A stretch of 64,000 nt of DNA from Cardiocondyla obscurior (taxonomy: Eukaryota; Arthropoda; Insecta; Hymenoptera; Formicidae): the NCBI RefSeq assembly GCF_019399895.1, contig NC_091870.1, positions 3,058,001 to 3,122,000 on the forward strand, written 5' to 3'. Of the stretch, positions 38,985 through 50,710 are shown piece by piece; position 1 is the stretch's first letter; each line of letters opens with the position of its first letter. The notes beneath the pieces were generated by a model. The model had not been told where the DNA came from. It was given only the letters and a program-made list of their open reading frames with translations, and did not search any database. The position numbers were made by a program, and so were the translations under genes.

Positions 38985-41900
38985 GTAAGTAGACGAGAAA
39001 ATTTAATTTTCTAATTTGCAATTGAAAACTATTCCCAGCACGCTAAGTTATCGAGAATAATATTGAAAACTGTTAATATATTAATTATTATTAAATGTAA
39101 TATTTATTATATCGAATATCGATACCGCTGGGAGTGCAGAAATTTCTTGATAATATTTACGAAGCGTATGACGTGCTCGGTACGAGTAAGATTTCGTTCA
39201 GTTAGGACTATTAGAAATTTTGATCGACTGTCGAAATGCACGCGGTTTAATATATACAGCTCGGTTACGTACCCGGCCATTTTATGTAAACGTTGCATTC
39301 TGTATAAACGATTTTAAAGAGATAATACGGATGATGGAAAATGATTTCCTTTCGGCGTCGGCGTAATCCAGTGCTTGAGTAATTTTTAATCCCTTGCGCA
39401 TTTAATCCGGCTTGATCCCGGGATGAGTTTAGAGAACGCTTTCTCGTTACAGAGTTGGTATATTGATTTTTCCATGGACCGTCGTCCCGCGTGCAAAAAC
39501 TTCTACCTGATCCCATCGTCTTTGCTTAAAGTGAAATAAGACTGATCGGCCTATATAATATGCAGCCGACCGAACGCGTATTAGAAAACCGGTGGAATGC
39601 ATGCCTCATAAATGTTCATTAGCTTAAACGTATTTGGTCAAAAGTCTGAGATCCAACGTGCATACGAAATTAGTAGACGATGGTTTCTTATTCGAATAAC
39701 AAACGCTCAGCGACACTTATTGTAAGTTAATTAAAGCGAAAAAACGTACTTTTCTTTCATTTCCGACGTTCTTAGAAAAAAAAAGAAAAGAAAAAAAGAA
39801 ATTTTTAATGCAAGTACATTTGTACATAATTAAAAAATAATTAACTTCAATTTATTAAAGGTTCTTTATGGACAAAATCAAAGGCAATGAATCTGCACTA
39901 TTTTACAATCGAACTTACTTAACGAATCGTAGAATATAGTATGAGAATTTTTTTTTTACTTTCATGAAAATATAATGACTATGTTAAAATAACATTGGAA
40001 ATATTCATATTGTTGGAAATATCAATTGGATGGAAAGGCTATCTTTTCGATGTGGATACACGTATGTGTATCGAATGAGTAGAAAGCTCGATAATAGTTA
40101 TTTAAATATCACAAATGTATTTTTCTTTCCCTTTTAAAGTGCCGCTATCGTGCGGTAGAAAAATAAAAACTAAATATTTAACTATGCTTTATTTTATTTT
40201 ATTTTTTTTATAATAATTTAAATATATTTAATATTTACGATTTTTGCAGTAAAAAAAAAAATCTTTAACGTATTTTTTTAACATAAATATTATAATAGTA
40301 ATTATTGCGTGATTTAAAACATTATTTTCTATTTTAAAATATGCTTAATTATACAATTTTCGTTAAATTTCGGAATTAAATTTTAATTACAACTTTACAC
40401 GCCAGGAATTTTATTATTGATTCGAAGATTCAATATATTATATTTTAGTAACGTTTTATATATATTTAAATATGATAATTGACATAAATGTAATGATGTA
40501 ATTACGCGTTCTTTTAAATGCGTAATTACCTTTAAAACGGTATTTTGATTTCGGTATATATTTCATGTATACTTTGCACATTTAATATCTCGCACTTCTA
40601 TCGTAATCGTAATTCGTTTACTGTTTTCATATTAAACGCGTCCGATAATAAACTCGCCGGTGCGAGTACGTGAAATAAAACTTTGTTAAAAAGCTTATTG
40701 TAAGTTGTAGAATAATAGTCGTGGTTAATTGGAAACGTATGAGTGCGACGTTAAACATTAATATTAAATATTTTGCAACGGGTTGGCTGACGTGCAATAT
40801 TATTATTATTATTATTTTAATTTTTATTTTTTCGTACGATATCCGCGGTCATGTTGCGTCCACGCTAGGTCTTTGCGGTATCGTTTCCACAATGGAAATT
40901 CGAAACAGCGAACGTTTTTTTGCCGTTGAAATTAATAATTGTTTCGCGCATTAAACTCTTGCGACTGTTTTGCCAAATTAAAACGATCCTCGCTGAAATA
41001 CGTTTAATACGCGTACTCGAGACAGAAATAGACGTGGTAAAAACTAAAGTTATTACTTTATGAGATTTACGGGCGGTGCGCTTATTTCTTTGATAACTTC
41101 TTTTCTTTAATCGGATTTGAAAGTATCCCCAGCGCCGCTTTCGAAGTTTTCGTCATACATTTCACGTCGGGCGGTGAGAAGAGCGGCGCGCATTTTCGTG
41201 TCGTACGTATGCAATGAAATCGTATTTTCACGATGTATGCATACGAGGGAGAAACCGGTGAATAGAGAAAGAGGTATGACCAACTTGCGCGAGGTGTTCG
41301 GGTAACAGCGGATCGCTAGGTGAATAATTCACTATTTGTTACCTTGCTCTCTTGTTGTCGAGTCAAACGTTCTATTTTATGCGCATAATTGGTGTTTAAG
41401 CATTAGTTTTGGCGCACAGTTATAATTTGACTAATCGCGTCGTGAGTATACGTTTATCAACTTCGCACGAAGCTCGAAAATATTTTACGATCTTATAGGA
41501 TTTTTTTTTTTTCTTTTTGGTTTTTTTACTTCAAATACGTTCCTTTTAAAGTGGTGTGCCTTACGAGAGAAATCGTTTGTACATATTTGGATTCCGATCG
41601 TGAAACAATGAGACGATGAAAACGAGAGGGTAGGCCGGATAAGGAGTTTCAATGGCACGCAAGTGGATGAAAATCTGCGTTAATTGCGTTAACGATCCGC
41701 GCGTCATAAAAGGAGACAGAACGGAAAAGTCGCCGACGGCGGCAGGAGCAGCTGGTACGACGCACTAAATCCGGTGGGAAGAAAACTAGCTTAATCCGCT
41801 TACGTCCGTCGCAGGGCTATTGTCGGGGAAATGTCATTTTTTGCGCGATCTTAAACTTGACAGTAACACGGGAGTATTGCGGATGCTAAAATACGCGAAG

Positions 41901-42337
41901 AGTCGGCGATTTTTCTTTCAAGTACCGCGCTAACCGCGGGCGTAATTCTTTTTTTTAAAAGCGTTACGGAAACGAGCAAGAAAACGTAAGCGTATTGCAT
42001 AAAAATGTTTTCTTTGAATATTTCATGCGCCATGGAGGAATTATAACGGCTTTTATAAAGAATCCCTTACACAATGTAATATTATATTGATTTATACAAC
42101 GACTTGCAATTTTTCTATGATTTATGTGAATAATAGATAGGCATTCGCGTAGTCTCTTTAAAAGAAAATAAATGAATAAAGAAAACTAAAAATTAGTTTA
42201 CCCCTCGGAAGTTGTAATTAATTACTCTTCGCGTTAAAAGCTTGTAAATATCGATTAGCACGTCGGGATCGTTGAACCGGGCGCGGCGAAATGTTGGAGA
42301 ACGAAAATTGATGCGGCCGAATGGAAGGAGACCTTAC

Positions 42338-42365
42338 CTTTTCGCTGGCCGCCTTTCTTCCGCCG
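42338..42365 (-). other. Very weak 28-nt microexon candidate
   Basis: On the minus strand, TTCTTTATGACAG precedes and AAAAG|GTAAGGT follows 28 bases that read RRKKGGQRK in one phase, a basic peptide. The polypyrimidine tract is poor. Listed at low confidence because the donor is good and the segment is compositionally unlike its surroundings. Confidence 0.12.
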
Positions 42366-43542
42366 CTGTCATAAAGAATTTACTAGACTTTTGTACTCGA
42401 GAATTTTAATTTTCATGCTGAATTGGAAGTTGAAAATTAAACGAATGTTCGAAACGGGGAGAGGAAACATTGTCGAGCCCGGGCTGTCGTCGTAGTTGTT
42501 TTAGTTTTATGCACTTCCGCGTAGCGAGCGCGCAGTATAAACTTAATCTTCGCGAGATAAAGAAAAGGAATATTAAAACTTTCCGCGAGATCACGTAGCG
42601 CAAGGCTCCCCTGTCCTTGTTTCCGTAAGGAGGTCTGACGCTAATTACGGCGTGTACGGACTACTACGGTGCGTTTTAATCCGGCACGAGAATTGAAAAT
42701 GACGCTAAATAAAGGAAGAGAAGGACGTGTTTGATAAATACTTCGATAAATTCGGAAACAATTGCTTTCGCGAAGATATTCAAGGAATTAGGATCGGCTG
42801 CGTTAAAATTTTGTTAATTCGAGTACGTGCCGCGGACGTTTTAAATTTAATTATCGCGGGAGGAGATTTGGAGGAGGGCTCGAGGAAAAGTACGTAAATC
42901 TCCGCGCAGTTACGTAACGGGGACATAGGGAATACACGGCGCAGACACTCGCGGAAATAACGTTCAAAGCAACGTAGAAGCGCAAACGTGAGTATTTTAC
43001 AATCTCGCGGATGAGACGCGGATCTTGCCTGCGTACTGGCGTGCTGGATCAAAAAAGTAAAAACGCTTTTTGCGGGAGAAACGTGACGCACGCGTAAACA
43101 GCTTTCATTTTACGGCTGCAAGCTCGTCCGTTATTAATTATATCTTGTAATTCTAATACGAGAATACCTTTGACAATTAATATCGCAAAAACTTGTCGGT
43201 TTTTTTAAAAAGTTCTCTTTTTTTGTAGCGTAAAACAAACGGGCGTACTGTTACGTGGGATAAAGCGTTTAAAGAAATAAAAAAAAAAATTATAACAAAA
43301 AGGTGTATATAAAAATAATTGCCCGAGCAAGGGAAATAAAAAAAAATAAATTCCGCGCTTTTGTCAACTCCGGCGGTCGCGTTCTATTAAGTTTATGCCT
43401 CCGCTCAGATCCCTTCTTTATATTTCGTCTTATACGAATTTTTAAATTTTCGCGGAAACCACGAAGGAGATACCCATCCCACCGTCTCCTTCGTGGGTCG
43501 TTTCCGTTTCTCGTCGGGACATCCTTAAATCTTATCGCGCAG

Positions 43543-43637
43543 CAGCAGTCCGGCGGATAGCGTGGCCCTCGAGATCGGGATTGAAAACGCATCGGTGGCA
43601 CGAGGGGCAAGCACGAGAAAGATTCGCGAGATCGTAG
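43543..43637 (+). other. Weak 95-nt exon candidate
   Basis: A modest acceptor (CTTATCGCGCAG) is followed by 95 bases and a donor GTAG|GTGAGTAGG. One phase is open through the segment, reading SSPADSVALEIGIENASV at its start and ending at TAG just past the donor. The minus strand is also open across this stretch, so GC-driven openness explains much of it. Confidence 0.15.
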
Positions 43638-44406
43638 GTGAGTAGGTGGTATTGGGCAAAGCCATCTCGAGGGGGAGGGATTTCCTGGGAGAAAATCGTG
43701 CGATTGAATTAGAATCGAGGATATCCGTGGTACTCCTGGGGACGCGGAAAGAGGAAGCAAAAAATAAAAAAAGGAAGAAGACGGAGACTGAGCGCGTGTG
43801 TCTGCGCGCGTATATGTATATGCGGAGCATGTGATGAAAGAAAGGAGGACAGGTCGCGTGAAAAGCCAGCCGTGGGAAAAACGAAAAGCGCTCGACGAAA
43901 ATCCGATGTACGGTTCCCGACGACGCGAGACGGATTACCAAGGGAAAATATTTTATTAATCTCGCGCAAAGATATTTCTTGAGAAATATTTTACTAATTT
44001 CGCAAATGCGTATTGAATGGAAAAAAAAGATAAAAATTTGTTATGAAAGAGAGAGAAAAGATACACGTTCCAATTGAAAAAAAATGTGGCTTGCGAAATG
44101 TATGAATTTATATAAATTTGTAGCATTTTGTTTAATTAAGGTGAACGACTTCAGTCTAATTCTATCTTACTGTTCTGTAAAATTTTGATGACATTTTTAT
44201 TAATAATTAACGAGAGGTAGTTTAAAATTGTAATCACATCATACGTCTGGTTGAAATAAGAAAAGAAAGAAGGAAGTAATAATTATTAATTATGCAAGCG
44301 ATGAGAAGGTAAACGTCAATTTAATATTTTATTTTAAAAGTGTTAATAGAATGAGGCTTTCACGCGGCTCGAATAAAAAAAAAAAAAGAAAAAAGATTTA
44401 ACGTAG

Positions 44407-44424
44407 CTCGTGTTTAAACACGAG
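44407..44424. other. Perfect 18-bp palindrome
   Basis: CTCGTGTTTAAACACGAG is its own reverse complement. It contains CGTG/CACG half sites around a TTTAAA centre. It lies 46 bp from a second, 20-bp perfect palindrome, which is unlikely for random sequence. Confidence 0.5.
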
Positions 44425-44470
44425 TCATCGATTATCAAGCGAATTTGCCGGTCTTTCATTCGGCATTGTT

Positions 44471-44490
44471 GTAATTACGATCGTAATTAC
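44471..44490. promoter_or_regulatory. Perfect 20-bp palindrome with two GTAATTAC sites
   Basis: GTAATTACGATCGTAATTAC is fully self-complementary. It contains two TAATTA homeodomain cores spaced by a CGATCG centre, and a GATTACG follows downstream. TAATTA is the known core for many homeodomain proteins; cooperative dimer binding here is an inference. Confidence 0.35.
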
Positions 44491-46314
44491 GATCATATCG
44501 TTACGTGATTACGCTGTCTGCGCGATAAAGCCACAGTTGTCACGTTAATTATGAACAACAACGTGAATCAATCCTCGTAGAATTATTACATAACAGTATC
44601 ATCGGTGTAAATTATACTGGCGTACAATGAAATCTTGAAAACGTATTACGGATGTATAATCACGTCTCTAAAATATTGTACATTATTTTATAAAATAATC
44701 CTATCATTATTATTATTTTTTAATTTTTTTATTTTTCATGATTTCTTTTCGCGCGTTTAACTGGGAATTTTTTCGGGTTAAAAAAGAAATTATACAGCGC
44801 ATAGAAACAGCTCTTTGAAATATTACGTAGAACAAACAGAGAATTTAAATCAAACGTTTTAGATTAGATGGGCGATTAAAAAGAGCTATATCACGCGACA
44901 TTAACGTGCGGTCGGTGTCTTTGCGCTCTTACTAATTAAATCCCTTGCCTTGCAAATTAGTCCTTTGGCGAAAGGAGACGGAACGTCAGTTGCAGGGAGG
45001 TCGGGTAGTCTCTCTCCTCTATATATCTGTCGTCGGTGCGTCGTAGCGGCTTCCTTTTCATTAAAATTGAAATTCCCGCAGAAAGCGATAAACGTGCGAA
45101 TACTTAATACGTTTTGTTACATGCCGTATTAATTACTGCGTATATATTTTTATTAATTACGAGTAAATAATATCACGAAAAAAAACAGATCTTTTAAATG
45201 TTAAATTAATTTTTATGAATTTTTTTTTTAAAGTTTAAAAGGGAACTAGTTTAAATACACGGTAATTACTAATTAATTATTTCGGACATTATACATCAGT
45301 TTGCGCAAGAATATATGTTTCAAGTATTTTTATACATTTTTTTAAAATAAAATTATAATTTCGCCGTTAAACAAGAAATAGATTTACTTGGCGAACACTT
45401 TAATTATTTGTAATATAAAATCGCGGGTGTATAATTAGCGATATTCGATTACTTCTCAAAATGTCGATTGATTTGCGAGTGCGGGCGTGAACTGTTGGCT
45501 CAGATAGAGCATAATCGCACGCTTGATCGTATTTATCCGCATGTCACGAATACGGAAAAATCTTTTTAGAATGGAGAAAATTCCGAGGTTGCGTTTTCGC
45601 GTCGACGATGCGGATTCCCGTCTCTCCCGCATGATTTTAATTCGCAACGAGCACCCGCAGGTGTGCCGATAGAGAGTCAACGAGACCGTAAGAGCTTTTA
45701 TTCACCGAGATCCATTACGCTTCTCGCGAATTTCTGCGTGGAATTATGAATAATTCGAAAGTATTTGCTTTTCCGACACCATCAGCTGAATTAATAATGG
45801 ACAGATAAAAGAGCCGGAAATGAGTGGTCTCCCGTTATTGGCCAGCGAGCGTGGACGGTCCAAACAATTTCGCATTCACGATTAGAAGTCCGTGGGATAA
45901 ATGTTACGGCGGTTTAAATCGCGAATTCTTGGAGTGAGTCGTCGCGATTTTTCATCGAGGGCGCAGCGAAAGAAAAATAACAGACTTTTGTTTCTCTTTT
46001 ATCAGATCGTTCTGAAAGGTTTCACATGACGTTACAATTCAATTTGGTTAGAAATAACATAGTAAAATACTGAATTTTATTCTTTTTCCACGTATGAAAA
46101 TTTAAAATAACATAATCTTTAATCGATTCCTCCGATTTCAATCGGTTGAATGGAATTTTTATTATTTTTTTTTGTAATAAAACGTCATTCGTTTTAACAT
46201 TTGTGAAGTCGGCATGTATTAATCGTTATAATTCGTGCACGAAATTAGTAAATAACACAAATATTTTGCACATTATATCCATTACTGAAAACACACGCGC
46301 GGCTGGTCAAGCGT

Positions 46315-46377
46315 AATTAAGAATGTAATTAGAGAGCTCGGTAACGGTATTAATGGAGTTATTGGAAATGTAATTAA
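46315..46377. promoter_or_regulatory. Three TAATTA motifs in 60 bp
   Basis: CGTAATTAAG, TGTAATTAGA and TGTAATTAAGG occur in the same orientation within about 60 bp, next to another TATTAATGG. This is a possible homeodomain site cluster, with chance not excluded in AT-rich DNA. Confidence 0.2.
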
Positions 46378-49300
46378 GGTATATACTGTGCTATATTTAA
46401 AATATAAGGTCTACGTTCAGAATAATTGGGATTTTCTCTCTTCTATTGTTTATGCAAGCTGATGGTGTCTGCCTCTTTTTTGTTTTTTTTAAATAGATTA
46501 ATCAAATAATTCGAACGAAAAGAAGGGAAATATGTTAATAATGGTCACAAAATGGATTGACGGGGAGATCAATAATTTATATTTTACCGCGAATCGTATA
46601 AAATATTTTAATCCACAGACGGCTTATAATAGCTGCGCTTTTTTTTTCGTTCACGTTTCTATAATTATAATTAAACTCGTCTATATAAATCCAAATATTA
46701 AACGTCGGTAGGAAAATATATACAAACTAAATATATTACAAAATTAATTAAATTCTTAACACACATGTGCATTAAAATTTATAACAAATTTATAACGTCA
46801 AATGGTAATTAATTTTGTTTATTCACGCGATCTTTCTAAAATTACGCGACGAACTCACGATATCAAATTTATATTATTTTTTAAAAGGTTTTCGTTATTG
46901 TTTTTTTTTTTTTAATAAAAATGTTCGAAGATAACTTATCCCTTCAGCGATTAGAGAGCTCTGTAATACCGGCCACGTTGTGGAGACGCGACGCGCGGAT
47001 TACAGGTGGCGGAACCGTCCGGTTTTTCGAGCTCGCGCGCGCAACCTTTTCGAAATTATTACTCGTCGTTAAACGGTCGCGATCATGGAGAGAACGCAGC
47101 GCAGGCACGACTGGCTTCATCCGAAATCGGAAGAGAACATGTTCGTCATCGTCAGCTTGCGTAACATCCGGATGAATTATGAGCTGAATCACGAGTGGGA
47201 GCAATTAAATCGCGAGATTTGGGTACGTGTCTATTGAGAAATTGCTCTTGAGCGCGTCTTTGTCGGGACGTGCTCGTTTTCCACTGTCTGCGAAATGGCG
47301 GTGATCGTTGAGCGAAGTCGCGGAGCGCAAAATCGCGGGCGATCGTCGCGTGAAAAGTCACGCTCGACGAATACTCGCTCGTCTCGAAGTCTCTGGCCCG
47401 TAAAAATCCGTCAAGACGCGTCGGCGCGTGTTTGATAGAGCCGCCTTCGGACTTTTATCCCGACGCGAGTCGAGCTTCGCTCAGAATTTTACACCAACGC
47501 GTTAAGACGCGACAGTCTCGTTAATCTTTCGCGATCGACGCGATTGGCGCGTATATCGGGTATATCATTCGAAGTTTAATCATCCGGTCCGATTGCTCTG
47601 TATTTAATTATCGCGAATATAAACTTATTTAAAATGCTATAGTGTCGCGAAATATTGCTGGACAAGGAATCGTCTTATTCGACTTTATTTCGGGAATATA
47701 TTCGTCGCATTCTCAACCGTGACGAGAATGAGACTTTTTTTCTTTGGCTTTTGATACATGTTTCTGATAAATTGCTAGCGATCGATCTGAAATAATAACC
47801 GTATTCGCGTCTCTTCGAAACTTTAAGATGGTCGATCGCGTCGTCGAGTCGCCTCCGACACCTGGCGCCCTCTGCCGGGTCTGTCGAAAGCACAGCGCAA
47901 GTAACACGAGCGGTGTCGATATCTCGTACCTATATTGATAACGCAGCTCCCTGTGCGCTTCCACGACCCGCGACTCCCGCTCGCGGGGCAACCGGCCTTT
48001 TTATCGCATCCCGATAGCTTTCTCCAACGCGCGTAATTAATAATCGCTATCACGAAAACAATATTATTTTTTACTTCGTTCTGTGCTACGTTTGTCGTTT
48101 ATCAGCCCGGCAGTTACTCGATAGCGAAGGTAGAATAAACACGATGGAAGTAGCGCGAAAACAAGGCGATCAATTTATTTGAGATCGTTTAGTCATTCGG
48201 AAGCTGCGGCTGTTAACAAACGAACGGGAATTACACGCTGGTACGGGTTGCGATCCCGTGGGATGATAATAAACGGCCGGCACGTGGCCGCCTTATCGAC
48301 TCGAATATCGCGCGACGTTCAAGAGAGATGTCGGGATGATCCCGGAAAGAAGGGTATATCACATGGGGTTTCTCCTCGCCGCGGGGGAGGGTGGGGGAAA
48401 GGAGTGAGAAACTCGCATCCTTTCGATTCTGCAAACTCGAGCTCGCGCGTTGCAGATTTACGTCTGCATACGTGTACGCGATATATCGTACGTACGTTTA
48501 TCGCGTACGTTCGTTTTATCACGGTCGTCATTTAATGAAATTTATAAAAAGTTACGTAAACCTTTTATAGAGCTCTTTGAATGTTACGAGAAATTCGTAA
48601 TTACGATGTCTTTGATCGAGGAATTAATTCAATTTTTTTTTCTTCTTTTTTTTTTAATAACGTTATATATTAATTATTAAAAGTGATTCGAATTAATGAG
48701 ATTTTATCATTTTTTAGGTTAATCTATTTTTAGCTATTGGTTTGGAAATTTTTGTAAGCTCGGAATTGGTTTATTTTCCTCTCTTTTATAATTATTGCGC
48801 GACAGTCATTGAGCTTGTTAATTATTTGATTTATCGTGTAGATTTTTAATAAATAAGGTTTATTAAAGGATAGGTTCGGGAATGATACTTCTTTATACGA
48901 AATATTAGCAGGAGCATAATGGAAAAGTTTCATTACTCAATTAACTGGAAATAGTTCGCGGTGACTCAACGAAAGCAATCCATTGCACTCGGAATGCTTT
49001 TGAAACGGGCTTATCGCATTACGATCGTAACGAAATTTCTCTTTTGCGAAAATATGTAACTTTCAAACGCGTTGAGTAATTTTTACGAGCCATGAAACAG
49101 CCATAAATCCCCGCGATGTGATTAATCCCTGCAGTTAAATATTATCGATATATTTAGTATATTTATTATTCGATAATAAATTCGCACGCGTGCATTTGTC
49201 TCCGACATTTTTGTCGGCGATATTAATTCTTCCATCTATCGCTGAAAAATCTCTCGATATTACCAGATGATAACAGATACTTTATCATTAAAAACTTTAT

Positions 49301-50412
49301 TTTTCCGTGATACGTCCGCAGGGACAATTTCTTTTTTTTTCTTTTTTTTTTCCTTCTTTCGAATAAAACGCGCGTCACGTCGCGTCTTTCTATTAACTTG
49401 TCTACACGCTCGAGACGGAGATTCCTCGCTTTCTAAGAACAATTGAGATTATCGCCTATTTTCGGCTAGAGACCACGGTTTGTCCTCTCTCCGGAGCGTG
49501 CGCGCGCGTGCCATTGATTTTAGCTCGGGGGACCCTCCATGGCGTTGCCGAGGCGTGGTGAAACCCACGATTGAAACAACCGACCGATTCGCCAAATATA
49601 CGCACCGCGTATATTTAGCTGGAAAATTGAATCCGTGCCAGAGGATACAACCCTGTAATCCGATCCTCTCTCCCGGGCCGGGGCGCGGCGGGGATGTGTT
49701 TTCGCGTTCCCGCAGGATCTATACTCGCTGGGCGCGATCGCGTCATCCGCCTGAAAATAATTATTCTTATCGAAAGGCCCGCGGGCGAAAGAATCGAAAT
49801 ACGCACACCCGGGCGCGAGCGGGAATTACGGTGACAATCTCTGGCTCGCAAGCTCCGCGAAATTCTCTACCTCTCTTGTTCAATAACGTGTCGCCGAGTT
49901 ATGCACCTCACGTGCCGCGCGTGCAATATTTGACTTTATAATTACATTTACATGCGTCAATAACAAGTTAATATTGACAGAATGTATTAATTTACCGTAT
50001 CGCTTCCCGCTTTTATTACATTAAGAGGTTTCAATCTTTCTGCATTTCAATGTTTCAATCTCCTGACGTCGAATATCTCAGCCATTCACTGCAGAATAAA
50101 ACTTTCGTCAAAGTAAAATCCGCTCGGAATTAAATTAAAAATGAGGTCTTACCGTCTGCGCGGAGAAACGAAGGGGAGAAATTTTTTTTTCTTTTTCTTT
50201 TTTTTTTATATTTTTTTATCTTCAATGTTGGATCGTCATTAATTAAAATGTGCGCTGCGAGTGTATTTCTTAGGGCAATTTGGAATTTCTCATAAAATTT
50301 AATTCGTTTAAAGTTATTTGAGACGTGTGGTGTATTTAGATAGAGGTATTTCTCTCGCGTTCCATTTCTTGATCGAATCAATATTTATTTCAAGAAAGAA
50401 ATAGGTTCTTAC

Positions 50413-50494
50413 TTGATGGAATGACGCTTGAAAAAAAAATACACGATTTTATTTAAATATATGACAAATTGACCCTCGGTTCTTTTTTTAAAGA
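50413..50494 (-). other. Candidate exon (82 nt), downstream member of a pair
   Basis: On the minus strand a very strong acceptor, a run of 18 T followed by GCAG, ends at 50,495. The donor ATCAA|GTAAGAACC begins at 50,412. The open phase carries FKKRTEGQFVIYLNKIVYFF. Joined to the exon at 50,651-50,710, the phases match: one base left over there plus two bases here form an ATC codon. The 156-bp intron between them is itself a multiple of three without stops, so retention would also keep the frame. No family recognised. Confidence 0.25.
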
Positions 50495-50650
50495 CTGCAA
50501 AAAAAAAAAAAAAAAAGAAGTTTTGACGTCGATTCTTAAACGCCTTTGCGTCGTTTACACGAGAAGATCCCTCGCATTTAAACACCGTGCTTACGCGCCC
50601 GTTAAGATCTCTTCTCGATTTGACTACCGGATGGTCGTGTGTATACTTAC

Positions 50651-50710
50651 TGTAAGAGAAATATACCGTCACGGAGTTTTGACTGACAAGAACCAGAAGC
50701 GGATGAGCGA
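50651..50710 (-). other. Candidate exon (60 nt), upstream member of a pair
   Basis: Minus-strand acceptor GGTTCTTATCTTTTTTCACAG and donor TTACA|GTAAGTATAC are both near consensus. The length is exactly 60 nt. Two phases are open: one reads AHPLLVLVSQNSVTVYFSY, the other RSSASGSCQSKLRDGIFLL. The first continues in phase into the 50,413-50,494 segment. A continuous 132-codon unspliced frame (50,409-50,807) also covers the pair, so it could be one exon, two exons or chance. I recognise no domain. Confidence 0.3.

Larger units (their letters stand above)
38985..50400. other. Mostly non-coding stretch
   Basis: No recognised gene. It is AT-rich from 39.7 to 40.7 kb and again at 44.6-46.9 kb, with an (ATT)n near 40,797-40,815. 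A CpG-rich patch spans 46.95-48.1 kb, where frames overlap on both strands. Two perfect palindromes near 44.4 kb, a TAATTA trio at 46.3 kb and two weak exon candidates (42,338-42,365 - and 43,543-43,637 +) are listed separately. A minus frame at 50,130-50,381 ends near a GTAAGACC donor but includes a lysine-rich simple tract. Confidence 0.5.

Noticed and set aside
50148..50175. Minus-strand TTCTCCGCGCAG followed three bases later by GTAAGA
   Set aside because: A 3-nt exon is implausible, and the two signals are probably coincidental in a pyrimidine tract.
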